DNA of 13,460 nt from Natrialbaceae archaeon Tc-Br11_E2g1 (GCA_001564255.1 LKNC01000045.1:1-13460); one strand, 5' to 3'. Positions 5,869 to 13,269 are shown, counted from the first letter of the stretch. Numbers and translations: made by a program. Notes: a model not told the origin generated them from the letters alone.

Positions 5869-7248
5869 ATGGATCGAACGCGGACGAGGTCGGTGGGAGA
5901 TAACGGACTCCGATTCCTTCTGGTGCTTTCACTCGCAGTAGTCGGGATGGTCGGCGTCGTTTCCCTCCCGGCTCTCGCGATGGAGGGGGCAGCGTCGACG
6001 GACGAGAGACCGGCTGACGAACGGCCGACCGACGAGCGCCCGGCAGCGTGGGGTGTCGAACAGATACACGCGCCGACCGTCTGGGATGAGCACGGAACGC
6101 GTGGGGAGGGAGTACGGGTCGCGGTGCTCGATTCGGGGATCGACGCCGACCACCCCGAACTCGATATCGTCGGGTGGGGCGACTGGGACAGCGACGGAAA
6201 CCCACGCGATACCGACCCACGGGATTACGACGTCCAGCGTGAACCAAGCGGGCATGGAACACACGTCGCGGGGATCGTTGCCGGCGGCGGGGCGAGTGGC
6301 ACACACGTCGGGGTCGCCCCCGACGCGGAGTTGCTCGTCGGAGCCGTTCTCACGGACTGTGGACCCGACGGCTGTGACGCCCGGGCCGCCCAGATCATCG
6401 CCGGAATCGAGTGGGCGGTGGAAAACGAGGCGGATATCATCGTCGTGAGCGCGGGACTCGTGACGAAAGACGAGGCGTTCATCGAACCGATCCGGAACGC
6501 ACACGACGCCGGAACCCTCGTCGTCGCGTCGGGAGGGAACTACGGACTCGGAACGAGTACCGCACCCGGGAACGACTACGACTCGATCAGCGTCGGCGCG
6601 TCCGACCCCAACGGCACGATCCTCGACCTTTCGGGCGGCGAAGTCGTCTTTACCGACCTCGAGTGGACCGATCCACCCGAGGAGTGGCCCGACGCCTACG
6701 TTCTGCCGACGGTCGCCGCACCCGGGTGGGAGATCCCGAGCACGGTCGTTGGCGGACAGTACGCCCGGGGGACCGGGACGAGTCAGGCCGCACCCCACGT
6801 CGCCGGTGGCGCTGCACTGGTGCAGTCGGCAACCGAGGAGCGACTCACTCCGGAGGAGATCAACGGGTTGCTGGTCGAAACTGCGGCAAAACCCGACGGG
6901 CTCAGCCCCGACCAGGACGTTCGCTACGGCCACGGCATCATCAACGTCGCGGCGGCCGTCGAGTTTGCAGTCGATGGAACGACACGAACGAAAGCGGAGA
7001 TCGGTGCGTTCGAACCCGGCGAGCAGCCACCGGAACGGTGGGAGTTCGACGCGACTCTCCAGGACGGTGGTTCCGAGGGGAGCGAGCCGAACCGGGGGGA
7101 CGGGTCGACCGCCGATGACGGGGAACCGGGAACGGCAGGAGACGACACCGAACCGACCGACGACGCCAGTGTCGGGTTCGGAATCGGTGGTGCGGTACTC
7201 GCGCTCGCCGTGGTGGGGTATCTCGCTTCCCGGGTCACCCGGGTGTGA
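5869..7248 (+). CDS. Secreted, membrane-anchored subtilisin-family (S8) serine protease
   Basis: Extracellular serine endopeptidase of 459 residues. A hydrophobic signal segment spans about 15-37 (LRFLLVLSLAVVGMVGVVSL, ending PALA). It has no twin arginine, so Sec export is expected, unlike typical halolysins, which use Tat. A short linker repeats DERPA/DERPT three times (45-59). The catalytic triad is complete: Asp88 in VAVLDSGID, His129 in GHGTHVAGIVAGG, Ser305 in GTSQAAPHVAGG; the oxyanion Asn is N224 in ASGGNYG. Cys164 and Cys169 could form a small disulfide loop. There is almost no room for a propeptide between signal and catalytic domain. After an acidic linker (about 395-433), the tail GFGIGGAVLALAVVGYLASR resembles the PGF-CTERM archaeosortase signal, with Val replacing Pro, so it is either a plain membrane anchor or a variant sorting tail. 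The gene end overlaps the convergent membrane protein gene by 14 bases. Substrates are unknown; the neighbouring exported proteins are candidates only. Confidence 0.95.
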   Translation: MDRTRTRSVGDNGLRFLLVLSLAVVGMVGVVSLPALAMEGAASTDERPADERPTDERPAAWGVEQIHAPTVWDEHGTRGEGVRVAVLDSGIDADHPELDIVGWGDWDSDGNPRDTDPRDYDVQREPSGHGTHVAGIVAGGGASGTHVGVAPDAELLVGAVLTDCGPDGCDARAAQIIAGIEWAVENEADIIVVSAGLVTKDEAFIEPIRNAHDAGTLVVASGGNYGLGTSTAPGNDYDSISVGASDPNGTILDLSGGEVVFTDLEWTDPPEEWPDAYVLPTVAAPGWEIPSTVVGGQYARGTGTSQAAPHVAGGAALVQSATEERLTPEEINGLLVETAAKPDGLSPDQDVRYGHGIINVAAAVEFAVDGTTRTKAEIGAFEPGEQPPERWEFDATLQDGGSEGSEPNRGDGSTADDGEPGTAGDDTEPTDDASVGFGIGGAVLALAVVGYLASRVTRV

Positions 7249-8209
7249 CGTACTCGTCGTCGGTGTTCACCGGTTCCGTGTGGTCCGTGTCGGACTCGGC
7301 CCGGCGGGTCAGTTCCTGGAAGCGTTCCGAACGGGCGGCGATGCGGTCCATCGTCTCGCTGTCCGGGGTGTCTCCGCGGGATTCGATCAGGAACGTGGTG
7401 ATGACGACCGTCTTGACCCAGGGCTTGAGAAGGCCGACGTAGCCGGTGAGGAAAACTCCGGCAACCGCGACCCAGCCGATCAGTTCGACGGTGGTCGAGA
7501 AGCCCCCGAGGACGCTCGCGAGCGGTGTGAGCGCGATCAACCCGACGAAGGCGACGGCGTACATCCCGAAGAGTATAATCAGCGTCGAGACCAACACCGG
7601 TTTCCAGTTCTTGCCGTACAGTACGACACCGTCACGGGCGGCACGCCACGGGTTCTCGTCGGGTCTGGTGAACATGTACGCGAGGATCGCCTCGTCGATG
7701 TAGGACGCGGCGAGCGCGATCGCCCTGCCGACGATCCGGACGAGGTTCTGTACCCCGGATGCGAACGAGAACAGCCGCGAAACCGACACGACCCGATCGT
7801 TAAACTGCTTGAGAACGCCTTTGACGAGCTGGTCGAGACCGAACAACGCACTGGTCTGGGTGAACCGCGACCGGACCGTCCCGATGCCGTGTTTGACCTG
7901 GTTCGGCGGCACCTCGCCGGTGTGGATAACCTCGGCGATGACCACGATGTGTGCCGCTTTCACCAGGTACAGAACGTACCGGCTGAACAGCCGCCAGAGC
8001 CCGACGAAAACGAGGATCGCGAGAAGCAAGCCGACGATACCGATCCATCCGGAGACCGTGCCCGCATCGAGCAGCGTCCAGCCGAGCCAGATGACGATCC
8101 CGAAGTAAGCGACGGTTGCAATGCCGAGCAACAGGCCGGCAGCCGCCCGAAGGAGAACGAACGGGAGCGTTTGTGCGAATACTTTCGTCGCCGTTCCGAA
8201 GTGTAACAT
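7235..8209 (-). CDS. Polytopic membrane protein of unknown function
   Basis: Integral membrane protein of 324 residues that I cannot place in a named family. Hydrophobic segments are visible at about 18-45, 52-72, 76-95 (partly amphipathic), 155-178, 203-232 and 240-275, with a soluble, charged C-terminal tail (about 277-324, rich in Asp/Glu/Arg). A central loop (about 97-150) contains polar and basic stretches (PPNQVKHGIGTVRSRF). The segment WRAARDGVVLYGKNWKPVLV before the fourth membrane region looks like a conserved cytoplasmic loop. It lies 90 bases downstream of the transglutaminase/vWA gene on the same strand but has its own TATA-like box, so the two may be co-regulated without being strictly one operon. 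A working idea is that it is the membrane partner of that exported protein. Its last codons overlap the protease gene on the other strand. Confidence 0.85.
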   Translation of the reverse strand: MLHFGTATKVFAQTLPFVLLRAAAGLLLGIATVAYFGIVIWLGWTLLDAGTVSGWIGIVGLLLAILVFVGLWRLFSRYVLYLVKAAHIVVIAEVIHTGEVPPNQVKHGIGTVRSRFTQTSALFGLDQLVKGVLKQFNDRVVSVSRLFSFASGVQNLVRIVGRAIALAASYIDEAILAYMFTRPDENPWRAARDGVVLYGKNWKPVLVSTLIILFGMYAVAFVGLIALTPLASVLGGFSTTVELIGWVAVAGVFLTGYVGLLKPWVKTVVITTFLIESRGDTPDSETMDRIAARSERFQELTRRAESDTDHTEPVNTDDEYVTPG

Positions 8210-8234
8210 ATCACCCTGCCGGTTGTACGTCGGT

Positions 8235-8243
8235 CGATAAAAC
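8235..8243 (-). promoter_or_regulatory. TATA-like box for the polytopic membrane protein gene
   Basis: On the minus strand GTTTTATCG is centred about 30 bases before the ATG at 8209, giving a leader of only a few bases. It supports a separate transcript start inside the 90-base gap. Confidence 0.5.
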
Positions 8244-8268
8244 TCAACAACAGAGACCGTAGAAAGGA

Positions 8269-8294
8269 CGGTACTGACCGAAACGTAAGTACCG
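8269..8294. terminator. 7-base perfect inverted repeat after the transglutaminase/vWA gene
   Basis: CGGTACT and AGTACCG form a perfect 7-base stem around 12 bases, starting six bases past the stop codon of the upstream minus-strand gene and ending about 25 bases before the next TATA-like box. It could be a transcript-end hairpin or an operator for the membrane protein gene. No strong T-run follows on the minus strand, so a terminator role is uncertain. Confidence 0.35.
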
Positions 8295-8299
8295 GTCTA

Positions 8300-11200
8300 C
8301 TAGGGGACACCCGCTATCACGGCCATATCCCAGAACCGACCGACCCAGTTTCCGCCGGGAAGAAGATCACGTGCGGCGTTTTCGGCGTATCCCGCTGCGG
8401 TCCCGGACGCCATCCCCGCGAGGTCGTCCATCCCGGTGGTCCGTGGGTCGTCGCTGATCGCGCCGAGAACGGCGGTTACCTTGAGATAGAGCTTTGCGAG
8501 TTCGGCGTAGTAGGCGCCCACGGCCCCGAGCGCGACCGAACCGACTCCAGCGATGAGATTTGTCGAACTGAGGAGGTTGAGATAGATGTTCATCGCGGCC
8601 GCCGTGCGGTCGACATCGCCCCCTCTGACCGTGAGGTGGCGCTGTCGTTTCCCGCCCCCGGTACCGTCCGCAAGCAACCCGATGACCGATCCCGTTTGGC
8701 TATCCACGTTCCACATCGCTCGGGCCTCCCCGTCGACGGGGGCGACCTGCAAATCGCGGCTCGAAAACCCGACCCCCCGCCAGAGACTGTTGTACGCCCC
8801 GGTGGAGACGTCATCGGGTAGATCGCCGAGCCTGGCGATCGGCGTGTCACCGATGAGTCCGAAAGTCGTCTCATCGAACCGGGCGCTCTCGAGCACCGAG
8901 ATCCGGGCCGTCCGCTCGAGCGTTCGCTCGAACCTGTCTTCTGCGTCGTCGATCGCCGTCGCCGCACGAGTGTGTACGAATACGTTGAGCGACTCCTCGA
9001 GCGTCGCCTCGTTCCCGTCGACGACCGGTTTGACCTGGTAGGACACGATCCGTGGGTCAAGAAAGTACGTGAGCCCGTCCTCCCCGAAGGCGTTTTCGAG
9101 CGGTGATTGGACCAAAAACGGGTCCCACTCGACGTCCGTCCGTCCGCTGTGCCAGGCCTCCCGTAGCTTCTCGAGTCCGTCCGCCGTGAGCTCGCCGTCC
9201 TCATCCAGTCTGAGTTCCCTCACGGCCGTATCGAGTTCCCGGTACGTCTGCCCGGCCTCGAGCATATCGTCCATCTGAACGCTGAAAGGGACTCCATCAC
9301 CCTCTATCGAGACGTCGACACCACCGAGCATCGCCAGACGCGCGTCCTCCGCGAGCGCAGTCAGCCCGGGACGGCCAAAGCCGACCTCGGAGTCGGGGTC
9401 GTCACCGTAGGGATTCCAGCTCTCGTCGACGAGCGGATCGTACCCACCCAGCGTCTGTGTGGCCTGCTCCCCTCGGTGCTCGATCGTGAGATAGAGACCG
9501 ACGATCGACCGGACGACACCGCTTTCGGCTCCATCCGTTTCGTACGTGTCGGTCGCGGTGAGGTGTGGTGACTCCGTCGGCTCGTCGCCGACCGCGAGTT
9601 CCACCGGTCGAACGCCCGGTTCTCGGTCGGGGACACCGTAGATCGCCTTGTACGTGGGGCTCTCGTCGGAAACCGTCGTTGCCGTCTCGATGAGAGTGTC
9701 CCGAAGGTGCTCCCACTCACCCATCGGGACGGCGGTAGCACCGGTCAGTTCGGCCTGCCTGAGGACCACCTCGTCTTCGACGGGAGACGTCTCGTCCCGG
9801 GCGCTCAACAGGACTGTCGTCGGCGCGGTGGCTAACACGGAGTCGACCCGCTCGTCGTAGGAGTTGGCCGGCAAGCCGTCGTGGGCGTAGACGATTAGAT
9901 CGGGGTCGTCCGCGATGGCCTCCGGGAGATGTCGCCACATATCCGAATCCACCTCCCGTCTATCGATGATGGCGTTCGGGACGGTTTCCTCGAGCAACTC
10001 CTGGAGTTCGTCGTACGCCTCGTCGTCGGTCGCAGCCGAGACACCCCGGTTCATACTCGCCGAGACGTCGATGAGGAAAACGATCTCCGGTGTCGGTTCC
10101 AGCGACTGCATCGTCGGGGCGACGAGCCCGTCGTTGTCGGTGAGCACGAACGAGTCGGCACCGAGGCCGGTGACGTGTTCGCCGGCCCCATCGAGTGCGG
10201 TCACGTCGACGGTCACCCGTGGATAGTCGGCCGACCGAACGTCGATGTCGAGCGATTCGATGGCCTCCACCGAAGGCTCGTTCGCCGGGTCGTAGATGGG
10301 GCGCCCGTTTCGCAGTATCGGTTCGTCGTCGGTATCGACTTCCCCGGCTTCGATCGTTGTGCCCGTGCTGTATTGATCCCCCTGTAACGTGACCAGGTCG
10401 CCGAATTCGCTGAGGGTGGCCACAGCTTCCCCGTCGACGTCGACCCCCTGAACGGCCAGCGAGGGAACGAACGAATCGAACTCGTCTACTCCGGCAGTCG
10501 GTTTGTCGAACAGCTCCAGGGTCGGCACCGTTCGGACGCGCAGTTGCCGGCCAACGAGTTGCTCTACCTCCCATTCGCCGGAAACCAACTCGAAGGGGTC
10601 GTCCAGCGCGTCGGGGGTGACAGCCGAGAGGGTGACCCGAACGGGGTCGGGGCGATCTACGTCCGGCGGTTCCGCCGGATCTTCCGTCGAACCGGATTCG
10701 CCGAACGGGACGTCGGCGAACAGGTTGGCGTCGTAGCTGTTCCCGTGGCTATCGGACACCTCGACGAGCGGAAGTGGGTGTGTCGAGCCCCGGGATCCGT
10801 TCCAGCGCCAGTCGAAACCCGACGGCCCCCGGATTCTGCCCGAAACGTCCTCCGGTAGCACCTGACGGATGTCCTGCCCGAGCTGCCGGCTTTCGGCCCC
10901 TCCCTCGTCGAAAAGCGGTGGCTCCTCGTCGCTTGGCTCCCGACCGAGGCGGTCTGCCCACTCGGTAAGCTGGTCCGCCTCGAGTGTGGGTTCGCCCTCT
11001 CGAACTGGTGGCTCCAGGAGGTGAGCCCGGACGGCGTCCTCGGTGAGGTATTCGTCCGTATCGATGTCGACAACACGAACCGCCGAATCGAACCCGGCCT
11101 CACGATACAGCGCCGCGAGCAGTTCGGCCTTGTCCCGCGGTGTTCCCATGCCACAGCGGAGCGTTCCCCGAACGCCCCACCGGACGACGCTGTCCACGTC

Positions 11201-11770
11201 GCCGAGTCCGTCGACCTCCGTTGGCGTAGTCTGGATCTCGTCGCGGACGAACCGAAACAGCTCCTCCAGTCGTGTGCGTTCGTCGGTTTCCGACACGCCG
11301 TTCGAGTGGCTCTCCACCCGCCCGCCGGCCGACCGGTCCCCGGACGTCCCGGTTCGGAGGGTCGTCTCGAGCGGACCCGCGGATCCGCCCTGTGGTCGTG
11401 GGTCCGTCCCCCCGGGTTCGGGAACCGAAGCCGTTGTGGTGTCGGTTTCAGTGTGTCTCCCGTCGACGAGCGCCTTTGCTCTCCCCGGGAGGTGGTCGGG
11501 GCTCGTTTTCAGCACGTCCTGCATCTCCGCCCACACTGAGAAGTGATCGCTCGGACCGCGGGGGTCGTCCGGTCGTCCGTCAGCCTGCCCTTCCGGGCCG
11601 CCTGCGAGAAGCAGATAGCCACCGACACCGGAGCCCAACAGTGCCGCGCCGCCGAGAGCCGCCCGCCTGCTGAGTGGGAAGCCGGCGTCGTCGGCCCGGG
11701 GATCCGGCGCGTCGGCCCCCGTCGGGTCCGTGGTCGCCCTCGTGTCCGTCTCATCGTCACGGCGTGTCAT
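8300..11770 (-). CDS. Tat-exported large protein with transglutaminase-like and von Willebrand A domains
   Basis: Protein of 1156 residues, probably outside the membrane. Residues 33-57 form a Tat signal (LSRRAALGGAALLGSGVGGY) without a lipobox cysteine. After a low-complexity linker (about 60-160), a transglutaminase-like domain spans about 165-360: LFRFVRDEIQ, then GTPRDKAELLAALYREAGF, VRVVDID, and a later HPLPLVEVSDSHGNSYD that fits the His/Asp part (His331, Asp347). Where families of this fold carry catalytic Cys (GxCxDxA), this protein has Pro211; Cys206 is five residues earlier. A von Willebrand A domain follows at about 560-695, with the metal site DVSASM (Asp568, Ser570, Ser572) and a later AHDG. 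A motif WNVDSQTGSVIGLLADGTGG (1020-1039) and a hydrophobic region (about 1070-1105) lie near the C-terminus, which could anchor it. The start is ATG 11770, about 29 bases from a TATA box. Function is unknown; surface assembly or adhesion is plausible. Confidence 0.85.
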   Translation of the reverse strand: MTRRDDETDTRATTDPTGADAPDPRADDAGFPLSRRAALGGAALLGSGVGGYLLLAGGPEGQADGRPDDPRGPSDHFSVWAEMQDVLKTSPDHLPGRAKALVDGRHTETDTTTASVPEPGGTDPRPQGGSAGPLETTLRTGTSGDRSAGGRVESHSNGVSETDERTRLEELFRFVRDEIQTTPTEVDGLGDVDSVVRWGVRGTLRCGMGTPRDKAELLAALYREAGFDSAVRVVDIDTDEYLTEDAVRAHLLEPPVREGEPTLEADQLTEWADRLGREPSDEEPPLFDEGGAESRQLGQDIRQVLPEDVSGRIRGPSGFDWRWNGSRGSTHPLPLVEVSDSHGNSYDANLFADVPFGESGSTEDPAEPPDVDRPDPVRVTLSAVTPDALDDPFELVSGEWEVEQLVGRQLRVRTVPTLELFDKPTAGVDEFDSFVPSLAVQGVDVDGEAVATLSEFGDLVTLQGDQYSTGTTIEAGEVDTDDEPILRNGRPIYDPANEPSVEAIESLDIDVRSADYPRVTVDVTALDGAGEHVTGLGADSFVLTDNDGLVAPTMQSLEPTPEIVFLIDVSASMNRGVSAATDDEAYDELQELLEETVPNAIIDRREVDSDMWRHLPEAIADDPDLIVYAHDGLPANSYDERVDSVLATAPTTVLLSARDETSPVEDEVVLRQAELTGATAVPMGEWEHLRDTLIETATTVSDESPTYKAIYGVPDREPGVRPVELAVGDEPTESPHLTATDTYETDGAESGVVRSIVGLYLTIEHRGEQATQTLGGYDPLVDESWNPYGDDPDSEVGFGRPGLTALAEDARLAMLGGVDVSIEGDGVPFSVQMDDMLEAGQTYRELDTAVRELRLDEDGELTADGLEKLREAWHSGRTDVEWDPFLVQSPLENAFGEDGLTYFLDPRIVSYQVKPVVDGNEATLEESLNVFVHTRAATAIDDAEDRFERTLERTARISVLESARFDETTFGLIGDTPIARLGDLPDDVSTGAYNSLWRGVGFSSRDLQVAPVDGEARAMWNVDSQTGSVIGLLADGTGGGKRQRHLTVRGGDVDRTAAAMNIYLNLLSSTNLIAGVGSVALGAVGAYYAELAKLYLKVTAVLGAISDDPRTTGMDDLAGMASGTAAGYAENAARDLLPGGNWVGRFWDMAVIAGVP

Positions 11771-11794
11771 GAGTTGGTACCAGACGAACCACCG

Positions 11795-11803
11795 TCATAT
11801 ACT
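11795..11803 (-). promoter_or_regulatory. TATA box of the transglutaminase/vWA gene
   Basis: On the minus strand AGTATATGA is centred about 29 bases before the ATG at 11770. It is a good TATA match and implies an almost leaderless message. It shares a 122-base divergent gap with the DUF368 gene. Confidence 0.6.
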
Positions 11804-11860
11804 CACACTTACAGCCAGGTTACTGACGGACGGACCCGAACGAACGCGGTCGATCCGAAC

Positions 11861-11868
11861 GCTTTTGC
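11861..11868 (+). promoter_or_regulatory. Weak TATA-like element for the DUF368 gene
   Basis: GCTTTTGC is centred about 29 bases before the ATG at 11893, the usual spacing here, though the match is weak. Confidence 0.35.
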
Positions 11869-11892
11869 CCCCATACGGAATACCTCCGGCCG

Positions 11893-12828
11893 ATGCGGGA
11901 GCTTTTGATCGTCTACTGCAAGGGCTTCTCGATGGGTGCCGCGGACGTCGTCCCCGGCGTCTCCGGGGCGACGATCGCGTTGATCGTCGGGATCTACGAC
12001 CGGCTCATCCGGGCGATCACGGCGATCGATCCCCGCGAACTCCGCCCCCTGTTAGGTCTCTCCGACAGGGACGGGCGCGTAGACGCCCTCGAGGTCGCAG
12101 AGCGGACCGACGCCGTTTTCCTCATCACACTCGGGCTCGGCGTCGCCTCGGCGATCGTGGTGCTCTCGAGGCTCATGTACGGGGCGGTGACGACGTATCC
12201 GGTGGCGACCTACGCCTTCTTTTTCGGGTTGATCGCGGCGTCGGCGGTCGTCCTCTACGGCCAGATCGGGACGTGGACGCCCGCCCGAGTCGGACTCTCG
12301 GCGGTCGGGATCGTCGTCGCGGCGGCGATCACGGGGGTCACGGGAACCGAAGCCTCCCACGGCCCGCTGGTGATCTTCCTGACGGGGGCGATCGCGATCT
12401 GTGCGATGGTCCTTCCCGGCGTCTCCGGAGCCTTCTTCTTGCTCGTTCTCGGCCAGTACGAGTACCTCACGGGCGTGTTGAGCGAGTTTACCGACGGCCT
12501 GATCGCCCTGCTCAACGGCGAATCGCTCACGCCGGTGATCGAGAACGGAATCGTCGTCGCGATATTCGGCGTCGGGGCGGTGATCGGGCTGTTCACGATG
12601 GCCCACGTCGTCCGCCGGGCGCTCGATCGCTACCGCGGGGCGACACTCGCCTTTCTGGTGAGCCTGATGGTCGGTGCGCTCAGGCTCCCACTCGAGGAGG
12701 TCACGACGAACCTCGGGGAGACGACGGGCAACTCCCCGACCGTGGCCGTCGTCGCCGCCGTCGTCGGCTGTGGTGCGGTACTCGCCGTCGATCGGTACAC
12801 AGACGACCTCGAGTACGTCCAGGGGTAG
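11893..12828 (+). CDS. DUF368/PopT-family polyprenyl-phosphate translocase candidate
   Basis: Polytopic membrane protein of 311 residues with the hallmarks of DUF368: two internal copies of a Gly/Pro-rich re-entrant motif, GAADVVPGVSGATIALIVG (residues 15-33) and AMVLPGVSGAFFLLVLG (171-187), each followed by a Tyr-containing turn (IYDRLI, QYEYL). About eight further hydrophobic stretches follow the inverted-repeat plan of the family. In bacteria DUF368 members (PopT) have been linked to flipping undecaprenyl phosphate back across the membrane for reuse in envelope synthesis. Archaea use dolichyl-type phosphates for N-glycosylation of surface proteins, so recycling of that carrier is the natural inference, not shown here. 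Length and motifs are normal for the family. It is divergent from the transglutaminase/vWA gene, in keeping with a cell-envelope setting. The family assignment is firm; the substrate is inferred. Confidence 0.92.
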   Translation: MRELLIVYCKGFSMGAADVVPGVSGATIALIVGIYDRLIRAITAIDPRELRPLLGLSDRDGRVDALEVAERTDAVFLITLGLGVASAIVVLSRLMYGAVTTYPVATYAFFFGLIAASAVVLYGQIGTWTPARVGLSAVGIVVAAAITGVTGTEASHGPLVIFLTGAIAICAMVLPGVSGAFFLLVLGQYEYLTGVLSEFTDGLIALLNGESLTPVIENGIVVAIFGVGAVIGLFTMAHVVRRALDRYRGATLAFLVSLMVGALRLPLEEVTTNLGETTGNSPTVAVVAAVVGCGAVLAVDRYTDDLEYVQG

Positions 12829-12852
12829 TTCTCGTCGCTGCCCGGAAGAACT
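12827..12852 (+). terminator. Possible hairpin at the end of the DUF368 gene
   Basis: AGTTCT and AGAACT form a 6-base inverted repeat around 14 bases, beginning within the TAG stop codon of the DUF368 gene and followed by GATTTAA. Position suggests a transcript-end structure; the lack of a long T-run makes this tentative. Confidence 0.3.
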
Positions 12853-12943
12853 GATTTAACCGTCCGAACGCTGGTCAGGGCGCAGTGTGGTGAATCGACG
12901 TTCGTCCCGCTAATATCTTGTAACCAAACATATGTAAGTTTCA

Positions 12944-12951
12944 GATAAATT
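12944..12951 (+). promoter_or_regulatory. TATA-like box within an AT-rich island upstream of the small protein
   Basis: GATAAATT is centred about 36 bases before the ATG at 12983, implying a leader of roughly 10 bases. It lies in an AT-rich stretch (about 12909-12976) that stands out sharply from the GC-rich window and also holds the palindrome ACATATGT at 12928-12935. Confidence 0.45.
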
Positions 12952-12982
12952 GATTTCCAATGGCAATTTCTGTTAGCGTGCA

Positions 12983-13117
12983 ATGTCCGCGAAAGACGAC
13001 ATGAAAGACTACCTGGCAGAACACCCACGAATGATCGGCGTCCTGTTCGCGCTGCTTTTGTTACTCTCACAGGCGGGAACGGTCACAGCGGGAACGAACA
13101 CCCACGTCGGGCCCTGA
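12983..13117 (+). CDS. Small 44-residue hydrophobic protein, haloarchaeal type
   Basis: Tiny protein with a clear layout: a charged amphipathic start (MSAKDDMKDYLAEHPRM), one hydrophobic helix (residues about 18-32, IGVLFALLLLLSQAG) and a short polar tail ending in THVGP. The pattern of a helix ending in EHPRM followed by a single membrane segment with SQAG matches small uncharacterised haloarchaeal proteins as I remember them; this recall should be checked. It may sit in the membrane as a small accessory subunit, or the helix could be an uncleaved or cleaved export signal leaving a very short peptide. The ATG at 12983 is preceded by a TATA-like box in an AT-rich leader. The high-GC third codon positions support coding. 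It is too short for default gene finders. Confidence 0.7.
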   Translation: MSAKDDMKDYLAEHPRMIGVLFALLLLLSQAGTVTAGTNTHVGP

Positions 13118-13118
13118 A

Positions 13119-13144
13119 CCGTCGGAGAACGGCTGGTCATTTTC
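13119..13144 (+). terminator. Weak hairpin and T-run after the small protein gene
   Basis: CCGT and ACGG form a 4-base stem immediately after the TGA stop codon, and a run of four T residues follows within about ten bases. Position fits a transcript end, but the stem is short. Confidence 0.25.
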
Positions 13145-13248
13145 ACACTGTCGGTCGTGGTCCTGTGAGCTGGCACGTCCCGGAGCCCACTTCCCAGCGC
13201 GTGTCGGATCCCCCACGAGCGGAGTCGGTGTGGCCGACAACCGCAGGC

Positions 13249-13269
13249 AAAAACGCGGCCGTCTTCGGC
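13249..13269 (-). terminator. Hairpin plus T5 tract ending the right-edge gene
   Basis: Reading the minus strand, GCCG-AAGA-CGGC forms a compact tetraloop hairpin that touches the stop codon of the right-edge gene, followed by CGCG and five T residues. This is the most terminator-like arrangement in the window. Confidence 0.45.

Noticed and set aside
6000..6048. Triple DERPx repeat in the protease as a variable tandem repeat
   Set aside because: Only three five-residue units with diverged codons; best read as a linker.
6749..8206. Long plus-strand frame of about 485 residues
   Set aside because: It overlaps the protease in a different frame and then reads the antisense of the membrane protein gene; the translated product has no domain and is a high-GC artefact.
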